From Wuchereria bancrofti (Eukaryota > Nematoda > Chromadorea > Rhabditida > Onchocercidae), in assembly GCA_005281725.1 (NCBI GenBank), contig SSBO01000008.1, positions 1,488,001-1,552,000 on the forward strand: DNA of 64,000 bases, written 5' to 3'. The position numbers were made by a program, and so were the translations under genes. Positions 31,089 through 43,329 of the stretch are shown here, piece after piece; position 1 is the first letter of the stretch, and every line of letters begins with the position of its first letter. Below the pieces are notes generated by a model. It saw only the letters and a list, made by a program, of their open reading frames with translations, did not search any database and was not told the DNA's origin.

Positions 31089-31637
31089 ATGAAAAAAGCT
31101 TTTATCATAAATCTTCTATATAATTTCAATTATAAAATAATAACTTTTTTAACCAATATTTTTCATCAAAAAAATTTTTCCAGCTTTATTCTTTTATCAA
31201 CTTTTTACTCTTTGATTGTATTACACCAATCTATGATATTTTCTCTTCCTCTTTCTTCCATTTCAAATTATTATATCAAAATTTTGAAAGAAGAGAAAAA
31301 AAAAGAAAAGAAAAGAAGCAAAACTAAGAGTAATCATCTGCTATCTTCTACAAACATTGTAAATGTATCATCTTGTTACGTAAATATCACAAATAATTCA
31401 ATCCCTTTTTCTATTTATCGTCATAAATTATATTACAAACATTTACATACGTTATATTCTTTGCCATTTTACATTTCTCATATCATATTATCATCATCAT
31501 CATTTCTTGAGCTTTCATGTCTTTTTATGCATCATAAAATGTTTCAAATGATTAAATTTTATACTTTTATTCAAGGAATGTTTCTGTCAAATCAATTTGT
31601 TTCATCCATACGAAAATTTTTCACTTTGAATGAATAA
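31089..31637 (+). other. 182-codon open frame of unknown status
   Basis: An ATG-started frame without introns in the gene desert upstream of exc-4. The predicted protein is dominated by I, F, S, Y, K and N, with a hydrophobic N-terminal half, a Lys/Glu-rich stretch at about residues 68-80, and possible N-glycosylation sites (NVS, NIT, NNS). No family was recognised. The T-rich composition of this strand lowers stop-codon frequency, so chance remains the leading explanation, but the length is unusual for this base composition. Confidence 0.15.
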
Positions 31638-31795
31638 TTTCACAAAATATTTCATGAAATAATCATATCTAACAGATAGGACCTTTAATTCTATTTTTTT
31701 AAATATATTATTAAATTTTCATATTTATCACTTTCAAGATGACTTATTCACATAAGTCATATACTTAAATGGCCCTATTTGAATGTTACTCTTTT

Positions 31796-31820
31796 TCTCT
31801 CTCTCTCTCTCTCTCTCTCT
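31796..31820 (+). repeat. CT dinucleotide tract
   Basis: Uninterrupted CT run in the TRAPPC8/exc-4 intergenic region. Confidence 0.95.
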
Positions 31821-33129
31821 TTTTCAAACTACTTTATTCATTTTGAAATGACATTCTAATTGTTGAAATTTAAAGAATTTCCAAAATAGAGTAATATCCT
31901 CCGAAGTCATAAAGAAATGAAATTTTATTTATCTCTTTAAAAATGACTGTTTGTGGACAAAAAAGGAATTAATTGCGATTATTATTTAGTGGTTTATAAG
32001 TGTTCCGTAATTGTTGTACACTTTATATATTTTGTACAATAGCAATATTTTATTCTTTTCTTTGACCGTAATATAATTTAATATTTCTTTTTCGAGAATA
32101 TAGCGTGAAAATTAGAGAAAAATCAAATTCTTTTTGTATATTTCAAAACAAATCTAAATTTCAATACAGTACTACATTTAGTAACATTATAAAAAATTGA
32201 AAATCTAGAAATAAACCTTTTATAAAGTCTATTTTATATAATACTTGTTTCTCCAATTTTTTTATCAGTAAAATATATTTATTTATTATATGTAAATAAT
32301 ACTATACTTTGTGATTTTACTGTACAAATTATATTTTTAGTTACTTCAGTAATGATTTATGCTTGCTTAATCATTTATTAAATAAAATACTCTCCTAATT
32401 ATTCTTGCAAAGTGATTAGTATCTATCATTTAAAGATTGTTTTCTCATAATTCATTAAAAATGATTATGTAAAATTTCTTTTTTTTTTTGTTGTCTTTCA
32501 ATTGTTACCCTTTGAAGAAGTATGTAATTACTTTCATTTCTACTTTACAGTTTTACATTTTAATCATAAAACTATCTTTAACACAAATTGATTGATTCTT
32601 GAAAATTTCGTAACTTGTTTTAAATGCATTATTCATTAGTGCTTTTTGAACGAGCTTTTTTGTATTTTGCTTATATCACATTTGGTTGATAGCTGGTTGT
32701 GTACTGATGACACATTGCTTCACCACAATGCTTGTTTTTCATTTCTTTTTTCAAAAATTATAGTAGAATTCAATTTTTATTTCAAAAGGAATAGCCCCAC
32801 CTCTGCGATCTCTCTTAATCGTTTTATCTTTTTTATGTCTTTATTGTATATATTATACATACTTGTTTATCTATTGAAACGCATTAATGTATTTTGTATA
32901 TGTTTAAAAAAGTTAACACAATATTATTTTGTTTTAAAAATGGCCTAGAAATTATTTTGTTTGTTTGTTGTTGATGATGATGGTGATGATAATTTTGAAA
33001 AATTATGAAGAGTTAATTATAATGATGATTTAAAGATCGATTCTATATAGTATGGTTCATTTGTTTAGCCAATCTATGTGTTCGTTTAAAAAAAAGAAAA
33101 AGAGAGAAAAGTGGAACATTTTTAATGCT

Positions 33130-33165
<36 letters not shown>
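33130..33165 (+). repeat. CT dinucleotide tract, interrupted
   Basis: CT run with one TTT interruption, on the same strand as the other CT tracts in the window. Confidence 0.95.
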
Positions 33166-34307
33166 ATTTTTTGTAGTTAAAACTTGAAAAATTTTGAGTC
33201 AATCATAAAATAAACGCATCATTTCTTCCTGATCTGATTGATTTCCAAATTTTTTAAAAAAGTTTTTTAAATTTTAGCATATATTATATTATTTCCAAAA
33301 TTACTATTTCCTGTATAAATATATGCATAAAATGTTTGTAAAATCATAAATATTGTTAGTATCGCTATTATTTGTCATTGTTAATACATTATTATTATCA
33401 CGTTGCCCTATTACAGAGTTAAAAAAAATCGCATTCTCATCCTGTGAATATATTTTTTAATTTTTTTTTTTCTTAAATCATTTTTTGAAGTTTTTTTTTT
33501 TTTTATTGTTAAGTTGACTCATCACAACTATCAACATTCTTCATCAATCATTTTCATCAGTTATTCACCATTCTGCTGACATTTTCTTTTTTTCTTTTTT
33601 CGACATTCATTCCAAATTTTCCTTCAAAGTGTCAAAGCAACAGTGCGAATTCTTTTAACGATTAACATTGGAAAAGAAACTTAAATTTTATAAACTAATT
33701 CTAATTCTTGAACTCATCAAGCTATTATTGTTTTGAGAATTCTGAATTATCATTTGTTTTAATACTTTTTATCAAAAGTATTAAAATGATTGTTGGATGC
33801 TCCCTTCTATAGTAATACTGAAACATTCAACTTTCATAAATTTTATCTATGAATAAATTTTTTTTTTCTCGTTTGTCTAATGCGTATGACGTGCGTGAAA
33901 ATTTCTGCGTTCTTCACAGAGTACGTCAAATGTACTGTCACTTATTCTCCTCCTATACCTATTCGGTATGTGTCAACTGATCGTGGGATTTGTTAAATTG
34001 CATTCCATGGTTACGACCGCGTGCTTATTGTTTTTGACTGTTTTACGTTGAGCTTTGTTAGTTTACTTTGTATTCCATTTTGGGGTGACGTAATCGGATA
34101 AATTGTTGTTGTGTTTGTCATTGGCTTATCTTTCATTTCTGTCATCACACGTTAGTTTACGTATAGTGTTAATCTCTTGCGTTTCTCTAACATTTTTTGA
34201 CGTTCTAATTTAAATTAGAAAGGCTTTATATATTTGAAGATTGCAGCGAGCAGTTGACATTGACGTGTTGAAGATACAGAAGAGAAGCACAGAAGAAAAG
34301 TTTAGAA

Positions 34308-36372
34308 ATGGCGGATGATTATCAGATGCAGCAAATAAATGGCGATCAAATTGGTACCATTCAAAAACCACTTTTAGAGCTTTATGTTAAGGTAAGTAGA
34401 TTTGAGTTTTATCGTTAAATTAGACCTGAATTTTGTATTATATATTAAACTTTATTTTGGTTCTAATGCGAAATGTGTTCAAGCACTGTTTTTGATATTT
34501 TTTGCAGTTTCGCTTGCTATAAATCAGTAGAAAAAATAAATAGCTTTTGATTGGAAGCAAAGAAAACCAATAAGTCTGACTTGTTTTAATAATTTAATTA
34601 CTTTACTTTAGTTTTTTGACTTGCTGCTAAAAGTTCTTTTCATCTGCGATGAGTGATGGCTTAATCCAGAATTCTTAACAGCAATTCCTTAAGGAGGGAT
34701 TGCTGTTAAAAGTATGTGATCCTCGACAAATTAGATTTTTAGGCTTCTGGAATCGAAAATCGACGCATTGGTGCTTGTTTGTTTTGTCAAGAATTCTGGA
34801 TGGAACTTTACGCTCTCTATGAAATTGGAGTTGTTCGAGTTGAAGTGAAAACAGTAAACATCAATTCTGAAGCATTCAAAAAGAGTTTTCTTGGAGCACA
34901 ACCACCAATTATGGTGGAAAACAAGTTTGTACCTTTTTTTGTCTTCCTCATTTGGTACACTGGAGTGCGCAGCAATGATCTTATAAGTATTGCTTGATAG
35001 TTTGAGGTACGAAGTAGCTGTTGGAAATTCGAAATCCCTTCCTTAGTCATCTGTTCTATTTCAGGAATGCAACTTATACTGACAATCGTGAAATCGAAGG
35101 ACGCATTTTCCATTTAGCAAAAGAGTTCAATGTGCCACTGTTTGAGAAAGATCCAGTGGTAGAAAAACGAATCGAAAGTTTGTACAGAGTAAGCTTCTAT
35201 TATTTTCCCACATATTTCCTTTATTTTTTATGAACACGCTGTTAGAGTATCAAAGCAATAAGCAATCCGAGAGTTAGCAGGAGCAGTTAATTGGTTAATA
35301 ATTACGAATACAAATGCATTTATATTGCTTACTGGTTATATTATTTATCTCTTTATCTAAATTTTCTAGTTTTTACTGTTTTCCAGTTTTCATTGATATT
35401 TCTAGAAGTTTTCTAAAACTGTAAAAAATGTTGTTGAAAAATGTAGTAACACATGAAATCATTTTACAGAACTTCAAAATCTTTTTACGATCTAAAAGTG
35501 AGCACGACAGGGAGCAGAAAGGATCATCACCAACACCAGTGGACTCGCTTCCTCCACAACAAAAAGCATCATATAACAAACTTGTTGAACAACTAGCAAA
35601 CATTGACCAAGTGAAAATTTTTACAAGTTTTGAAGCTACTGTACTATTTGCAAAAGAAAAAGGGATTAATTTATTACTCTTAAAATGATTTAAGCATCGA
35701 TTTTTAGCTTCTAAGTGAGCGGAACTCACGATATCTTTTGGGACAAAGTATGACTGAATATGATTGCGAACTGATGCCGCGTCTTCACCATATTCGAATT
35801 GTCGGACAGCGTTTGCTTGGCTTTGATATTCCGCTGAATCTAACCTACCTCTGGAACTATGTGTTGAATGCATATCGTACCGCTGCTTTCATCGAAAGTT
35901 GTCCAGCAGACCAAGATATTCTTCATCATTATAAGGTATGGTATGCAGATGTTTTGATTGACGAATTTATTACTATTCATTTAAAATTTAAAAGCATTTG
36001 AATTTTATTTAAAAACTTAATGATTTAGTCATTTGAAGGTTGAATCGAATTCAGCTAGATAAAACTGACAAAATAGGAAAAGTTTGGATATTCATCTAAA
36101 CAATTCCCACAAAATACTTTTGGTGCAATTTTCACAAAATAGATTTGGTGAATAAATAATTGTGATATCACATTCCTGTAGAATTAAAAATAGTGTTTTG
36201 CGTTTTTGAAATTATAAAACGTGAACTAATTGATTTTTGAATTTATCTTTTTCAGGAACAACTTAGTCTAGTAACAAATCAGCGCGAATCTTTACAAGTC
36301 CCGACCAAAACTCATACAATTCCTGAAACTGTCTTGGGAGATATTCGTCGACTCAAATTGGATGAAAACTGA
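34308..36372 (+). CDS. exc-4: Chloride intracellular channel (CLIC) protein EXC-4
   Basis: Six exons (34308-34391, 34743-34924, 35065-35188, 35470-35610, 35708-35935, 36256-36372) encode 291 aa, almost the length of C. elegans EXC-4. CLIC proteins are GST-fold proteins found in soluble and membrane forms; EXC-4 maintains the lumen of the worm's excretory canal. Visible: KPLLELYVKASGIENRRIG, the thioredoxin-like segment CLFCQEFWMELYALYE used for membrane insertion, FLGAQPPIM, TDNREIEGRIFHLAKEFN, then the all-helical domain with YLLGQSMTEYDCELMPRLH, GFDIPLNLTYLWNYV and RTAAFIESCPADQD, ending PETVLGDIRRLKLDEN. The C-terminal tail differs from C. elegans. Intron 1 contains a small inverted repeat (TTAACAGCAAT at about 34675 with ATTGCTGTTAA at about 34699). 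The start gives MADDYQMQQ, as expected for this protein. Confidence 0.97.
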
Positions 36373-38943
36373 GATTGACTGTAATCGTGATTATTATTTA
36401 TCAGATTCTCTTTTAAGATTTATCTAATGTAATTTATATTGTTACTATTCTTTGTGAAATTCTGAGGTAATTGTTAAGCGACTGCATCTCAAATCCTAAA
36501 AAATTTTAGAATTTCTAGAAAATCTTTGATCTGTTTTTACCTTAGATAGAGATCAGTTACCGGCATTGGCCATCTCTTAGGATACTTTTCCGATTATTTT
36601 TCTTATTTAAAACGAGTTTATGTCGAATCTTCTTTTTTGTTTCATTCACAGACCTGTATCGTTTGTACTTATTTGCTAAATATTTTCTACAAATCATATT
36701 GGTCTTTTCCAAAAATAATCACTTTGCCTAATGCATATTCTCATTCCACTGTTTTTCAACTTCCTGAATATTGCAGAATATTTTGGTTGTGTTTTTGTTT
36801 TGTCTAAAGATATTATGCTATCATTAAATAGGCTGTTTAAAGCAATCCATTTTAAATTGAAGAAATCATTTCTTTATCTTCCAAATTTCATTTTCACTGC
36901 AACGAATCGAATGCATATCATTGCGCCGTGTTGTCTGCTTTTGGGCTTTACCCTGGTTTATCATTATGTATGCCGAATAAAAAGATATTGGATTTCTTAT
37001 TTTCAAGAGTTCTAACAATGTAAGAGATTTGAAATAATACTTGAGATTCCTTAAAATTTGATCAGGGAAGAAAAAGTGCGTAGCAGTTGAGAATATTTGA
37101 AAGATACAACTAATGTTGAACATAGTAATATATAGCATATATTCACACAGTCAAATAGGTCAATCTAAAACACTGGGATAGTTATTTACATATCTTTGAC
37201 TGTGACCTCAACCTTTCTTGGCTTATTACAAATTCTACTATAACTTATGGCAGTTAAATTTTGAGTTAAATTTCGCTTTTTGATGATTTAGTGTTGTAGT
37301 TTAGTTCTCTTCCTGTAATCGTCAGGGAATCATTTCTTTTTTTTTTTGTTTAAAAAAAAAAAAAATTAAATCGCTGATGCTTCTCATCCATATCTCTCTC
37401 ATAGATCCTCGTTAACGGATTTAAATTGTATCCATTTCAATTTTTTATAAAATAGTAGAAAATGTTAAAGTCTATTAGTTCTTCAATGTTAATTAGTTGA
37501 TTTTTTTTTCTAATCATTATCTTTTGTGATTGTTTACAAAGATAGATGTGTGGTATATTATTGTCTTATCAGATGTCTTAGTATAGCAACACTACCAATA
37601 TGTCAAACAAATACTGATAACTATTTAGCGATAATGGAAAGAAAATATTCTCGTGATATGATATGATACGATATGATATGATAAGAAAGAACATACTGTT
37701 AGAGATATTACAGTAATGATTGAGTTAATTATCATTGGATTTTTTGTAATGATACTCTGAGACTAGCTTCTATTGATAAGCATTTCATTCTGATTTCCCA
37801 ATTTGTTAGTTATATCAGTCGACATCAAAACTAAATTATTTTTTAGTAAAACTCATGCCTTTTTTTTTCTTTTGCTTAAACATTTCTAGCAATTAATTAT
37901 GAAGTTAACGATATAAGTGATATTTCAAGTAGAAGTAGTCATATTAAGTTACAAATGTTATTTTAAATTATGAAAACGGAATGAAATGTTTTTTTTTTTT
38001 TGATATTTAAAAAAAAATGATTTTGTAAAAAAAAGCATTATAGAGTTTCAGTTTTTATTTCATAATCGTTGTATGGCATCATTAGTTCATTGATCAATCA
38101 ATGTTTATGTTTATTTCAGCTTAATAAAATAAACACAAATGTGTTTATATTTTCCTATTTGTTGTAATATTTCCAGAGAAATGTTTTTTTAAATCATAGA
38201 AAATGCTATTAAAAATTGTGACAGTAGAAATTTGAAATAGGCATAGTATCAGTTTGTTGAAATTTATCAGATAATATCAGAATGCTAATGGTATAATACA
38301 AAAAAAAAAAACAAAAACAAAACAAAAAGTATATTTCGTTTGAAATAAGATCTTATAGCTTTGATATTTGTATAATTTTATCCTTAACATTTCTTTAAAT
38401 CATGCCAAAAAAAAATTATGAAATAAAAATGATACATGAAATGTGATAGATAAAAAAAAGAATCGTATTACTTTGTTAGTTTGCAATGGAAGAAAAGGAA
38501 TTATTTAAGATTGGAAAAATTCAGAATAAATCTTCAATTTATGATAGAGAAATTTTCATGATATTCATGTGACATTATCATGACATCATCACTCACAACA
38601 AATTTATTATATGAATCGATAGAGAGTTATGTTTGTATTGATATTAATTTAAATTAAAGAAGTACATATGTGAAATTATTACTTCATATGAAATTAGAAA
38701 CAATGATTTTCTGTTTTTTTTTTTTTTTTTTGACCATTTTCCAAAGTTACTTATGTTATTATTTTTTTTTTTAAAGTAAATCTTTGAATGATCAGATATT
38801 CTCATAAGATATATTTAGCAATACAATAAAATATATTTTTGGTAGTCACATAATCAAATTAAGTCCGTAGGTTTTTTATTGTTATAAAATATAAAAAATG
38901 AAAAGAAAAAATTGTTATAAAAAATTTTTATTGTTATAAAATA

Positions 38944-39003
38944 TTTTCAGGTATATCTTTCAGGTTTTCTGTTATTAAACATTTTCAGGTATATCTTTCA
39001 GGT
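38944..39003. repeat. Short direct repeat, two copies
   Basis: The segment ATTTTCAGGTATATCTTTCA plus GGT occurs twice about 37 bp apart, next to three copies of ATTGTTATAAAA (38880-38942). It is a local duplication in the exc-4/ArfGAP1 intergenic region. Confidence 0.8.
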
Positions 39004-39091
39004 ATATAAACTGATCTCATAGTTATAAGGTCATAATGAAAGATTATGTATTTGATTATTTCTCTTTCTGACCACTTTTAGTACATTTCTT

Positions 39092-39124
39092 TCTCTCTCT
39101 CTCTCTCTCTCCCTCTCTCTCTCT
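39092..39124 (+). repeat. CT dinucleotide tract
   Basis: CT run with one CCC interruption in the exc-4/ArfGAP1 intergenic region. Confidence 0.95.
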
Positions 39125-39581
39125 TAGGAAATGAGGAACAATGATCACATAATAAAGTAGCCATTATTCCCAATTTGCTAAGATTTCTATTTGTATTAGA
39201 ACTTTCTCACTATTTAGAACCTTTTTTATGTACAATCCAATTGAAATTTGAAAATTTTTAACTTTTTTAAGAACTTCAGACCAATTCTGCAAATATTTCG
39301 TTAATCATTGCATATTATCATTGATGATGCTTTCTCGATCCCTTATCAAAAAAACATTCTAAGCTTTATATTATTTTTAATATAATAATTCCAATTGAAA
39401 TCTTCAGTTTAAAGTCTAAAAAAAAAATTAGTTTCAAAGTTTCTTAAAAGTTTAATTTGAAAAAATTAATTTCAACATAAATGATTCATCCTTTAAGCCA
39501 ATATCATACATAATGCACTGTTGAGACGGGGAAAATATCTCATAAATTACTTCACCTTATTACAATTCATTTTTTTCAGAA

Positions 39582-39675
39582 AAACGTGTAAGAAGTCAAC
39601 GACGTGATCACAATGCAACACGTCAATCTGAATACGAGTACTGGCGGGAAAGATCGAATACGTCCGTATAAATAA
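39582..39675 (+). other. Possible orphan 3'-terminal exon
   Basis: A TTTTTTTCAG acceptor is followed by an open frame rich in charged residues, KRVRSQRRDHNATRQ and then EYEYWRERSNTSV and a stop. Base composition is less AT-rich than the flanks. The exon needs an upstream exon ending in one extra base, which exc-4 exons do not offer, so it is not an obvious alternative end of exc-4. The family is not recognised. Confidence 0.25.
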
Positions 39676-40661
39676 CGAATACGTAAAAAATAGATACGAA
39701 TATGTCCAAGTGTGAAAGATTGTGAATTCTTTGCCAATGTGATAACAATAAAGTCAGCAAATAGATGACCTTTATCATTTAGAAAGAATCAGTACAGAAT
39801 ACATCAAATGACCAGCAAAATGACCAGCTATGACCAAAGAACAGACAAAACACATCACAGATACACGAGAAAAAAGCCAACGCACGTGTATGTAAAACAA
39901 TAGAAACATTTCATTCACGGTTTTTCATGAATTTTTTCTTTTCTTCTCATGAAGAATGACGTCATGAACCTACAGCATTTCGCATTATAGGAAAATTTTA
40001 AGAATTTAGGAAAAAAGAATATAATATGAAAGAATACTAAAATATTGAAATTAAAAATGGAATACAAAGCATGCGAGAAAATTAAGCCAAGAAACCATTC
40101 ATTTACAACATATAAGCAAGAAACATTTTACACAATTGAAATAATTAAAAGAATTATCAGCCGGTTTATAGCCCTAATTTCCAGTCACTGCTCAACTGCA
40201 TATCGTTACGGAAACATTATGTTAACCCCACTCAAGAATATTGTAATAAAAATATGATAAATACAAATATTGAAAAGTGAACCACTTTGTTCCAATTTCA
40301 ATAAGTACTAAACTGATTATTAAAAAAAGAGTTTCTAAGCGAATAATGAGTAGTGAAAGCATACATACTGATATGAAACGATTCCACAGTACTTTTTTTT
40401 GGGGGAGAAAGAAGTTCAAGAAACAAAAAGAAATATTTATTTAAAATGTTTAAAAAATAAATCAAATTCACATCCATGTTTCTGCAATATCAAAAGAATG
40501 TTATACTTATAGATTGTTTAAAACTCCATAAAGGACTTGCTTCCATAAAATTAAGTAACTATTTTTGTTTAAATACGAGAAACAATGACTACATTAACTT
40601 AATATTTTCCTTCCTCTGAAGATCTTTTTAAACAGTTCTGGAACCACTTTCAAAAATCAAT

Positions 40662-43329
40662 TTATTGATTTAACAATTCCCATGCATCATCGTCCCAATC
40701 CTTTTTTGACTCTGCTTTCTTGCTGTTTATCGTGGTTGAATTTTCCTGTACGCGAGCCATTTTATTATCATCCAAGGAGAAATCAATTAGTGGGGGCGTT
40801 TTCTAGAATGGTATGAAATAATTGTTAACATTTTTATAAGAGAAACAATAGCCATCATTAATTTTTTATAGGAGAAATAATGGCCATCATTAATATTTTT
40901 CTTTTAATGAAATTTTGCAAAAATAGGAATAGGAAAAACCTCTCTTTTCGCTTTTGTTGATGTTTTGTTGCTAGATTGTTTCGGATCTGTTGCCGAATCT
41001 AATTGAACTGAACTCCCTATACATGGAATTATCAAATAGAGCAATGTAAAATGAGAAAAGATAACTTCTAAGAATCTACTTGCTACATTTAAAAGCATGG
41101 CTTAAACTAGACACTACTTTGTTCATTCTGAGTTATCTGAGTTACTTTTGAAAGTTTTACGGGACTGATATGTGCAAAACGACATTAACATTGACTTAGC
41201 AAGTTCAAACGTTCTATAAAGAAAGAAAAATTAAAAGAATGACTAACCGTAGTTGTCGAAATCAGATAAGACTGAAGGTTTTGAATTACATTCAACTGAA
41301 TTATTTCTAAAATACTTCAAATATATTCTGATTATGAGATGCAGACATAAATAATTTTCGTGAACTTTGTAATCTTATATTCGCGAGCTTCGTTATAAAA
41401 TAAAAAGTACTCACTTGCATGTTTGGTAATTGCTTGATTGTTCCTCAAATAATTTACTCTCTTGACTGTCTGATGTAGCTAAGTCTTCATAATCGCTAAA
41501 AATGAAATGAAGTTTTAGTGACTTGAATTCTACCGTAAAAAGCCACCCTCCATGTTATTTAATGATTACAAAAAACGTCATAACTGTTCATCGATAGCAA
41601 AAGTTTTCTGGAAGTAAAAATTTTTACACAGCAAATAATTTTTAGGATTTTATCCTAAAACAATAATAACTGCTAACCTTTTCCCTGGTATAACGAAACC
41701 CTGAAGAGATGGACTTTTGATAAAACTTGATATTCCCATCCATGATCTGGATCCTATTTCGGTGGCTTTCTGCGCTAAATTTCCCAAAGCTGGTTTATTT
41801 AATAATGCCCCATCTCGAACCTAAATTCCGGTAACGTTAAATAAGATAATTTAGATCACACTTAAATTATATGAAAATTCTTTGTGTGGCAGTTTTGCTT
41901 AAATTCATAAAAATTTAGCAGGATTAGATTACTAACGCTTCCACTGAGTTCGGTAGCTTTCGCTGTTGCTTGTGAGCTGATATCTTTGGCATACATAGCA
42001 GCAGTTGTTGCCCCCTTACTTAGCATATTCCAACCCTAAAAAAATAATTGAGAATTATCCAAATTCCAAAGAAATTTCTCAAATTTTTTACAGTGATAAA
42101 TAAAATGAATTGTAATGAGTTATCAAAACTTACTACAGAAAGAGATGACAAAGCACCAGACAGCAATTCATTGGGTGAATCGGTATTGTTCACCAATACG
42201 TTGCCAAAACCTTGATAGCGACTCCCACTAAAATTTTTAATGAAATTATTTTTTCGAAAATAAAAAATCGCAGGAAATATACAACTAAAACTTTTAAGAT
42301 TATCAGAAAGCTCAACCACAGAAAGAAATATAGTTTGAACTGCGATGAAGTAGCTGTAATGAAGTAGGAACAATAATGTAGATCCACAGGAAATGGCAAA
42401 TCTTCAAGAGTAAAGCTATCACTAAGAAGTATTAAAGATGCAAAGCAGTAAATCGATTCAAAATAAGAGAGTAAGACAGTACGAGTTATTATAATCAGAA
42501 TGATATGAATCATTTCCAATCTGAGTTGTGTTTCCTCCATAATAAGCTGATAAACTATTGTTGTTTCCACTAATTTTGGAATGGGATGGATTTAACGAAT
42601 TGTTCGGAGTGTAATTTTTCGCTGGTGACGTCTCGATTGACCATTCGCGGCCTTCTGATTCTGTTAACACCTGAAAGTAGGAAGATTAAAGTTTCTCTGA
42701 AAGTACATTTTCGAATGTTTATTTAGCTTAGTGTGATAAATTAGTTAAAAATCGTGCCTTATCTCTTAAAAGAGCAGCAGCTCTTGAATTATATTTTTCT
42801 CGAAGAGACCAGTTTGATCGATAATCTGATTGACTTTTAAAAAAATCTAATGCTTTTGTATTGCCTCCAACTTTCATTTTGCTCAGCTCATTATCCTTCC
42901 ACTTATCCATTGTTGTAGATCGCACAAAACTAAAACAAAGATATTTAAATTGTTTATATCATACCATGCAATCGTCAATAAAAAAGGCAGTCATGACTGT
43001 ATAAAGTTTAAATACAAATAAATAACACAAAGAGAAATATGAGCAAAAATATCAAACCTGACGTGTACACCTAAACCACGATGCAAACCAGAACAGTCCA
43101 AACATAACCAAATCCCATACGTTACACTGGCCCACTGAGGATTACTAGCGCCACATTCAAAGCAGAACTAATAAAATAACATATGTTAACGACAAAAAAA
43201 AAACTGATTCAAAACTGAACAGAAAAAACTGAATAGCCTTTTTACTCCTAAAAACTTAAAAAACCTAACGTTATTTCCGGGAACAACTCGAATTTCTTGA
43301 ATGACACGTCGCGTCCTTGGACTAGCCAT
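40662..43329 (-). CDS. ARFGAP1: ADP-ribosylation factor GTPase-activating protein 1
   Basis: About eleven exons, roughly 410 aa, starting [14 protein letters not shown] at 43329. Exon ends include 43270-43329 and 43058-43167. The ArfGAP zinc finger is complete: C-F-E-C, 16 residues, C-L-D-C, followed by the catalytic arginine in [12 protein letters not shown] and by [30 protein letters not shown] and [17 protein letters not shown]. The middle has Ser/Thr/Ala-rich amphipathic segments ([31 protein letters not shown]) in the place of the ALPS curvature sensors, then [14 protein letters not shown] at the end, like the family's tryptophan-rich coat-binding tail. It stimulates GTP hydrolysis on Arf1 at the Golgi and so controls COPI coats. 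It is divergent from the gene at 44525. Confidence 0.95.

Larger units (their letters stand above)
28545..34307. other. Large AT-rich intergenic region between TRAPPC8 and exc-4
   Basis: 5.8 kb separating two divergent genes. No exon with family similarity was found. It contains several CT tracts (near 30634; 31796-31820; 33130-33165), many poly-T runs, a repeated TTTTATCATAAATCTTCTAT (about 31050 and 31101) and one long uninterrupted ORF (31089-31637). The last 450 bp before exc-4 are less AT-rich and carry TGACGTAA at about 34085 and related ACGT motifs (near 33888), likely exc-4 promoter elements. Confidence 0.5.
36373..40661. other. Convergent intergenic region, exc-4 / ArfGAP1
   Basis: 4.3 kb of AT-rich sequence. 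It contains a GATAT-type microsatellite (about 37656-37683), a CT tract (39092-39124), two copies of ATTTTCAGGTATATCTTTCA near 38944 and 38981, and a possible orphan last exon at about 39581-39675. No other exon was supported. Confidence 0.5.

Noticed and set aside
32646..32948. 100-codon hydrophobic frame in the TRAPPC8/exc-4 gap
   Set aside because: It begins at TTG, has no ATG context or splice signals and is T-rich low-complexity; treated as chance.
34308..39675. Joining the 39582 exon to exc-4 as an alternative end
   Set aside because: The exon needs one base carried over; no exc-4 donor examined gives that phase.
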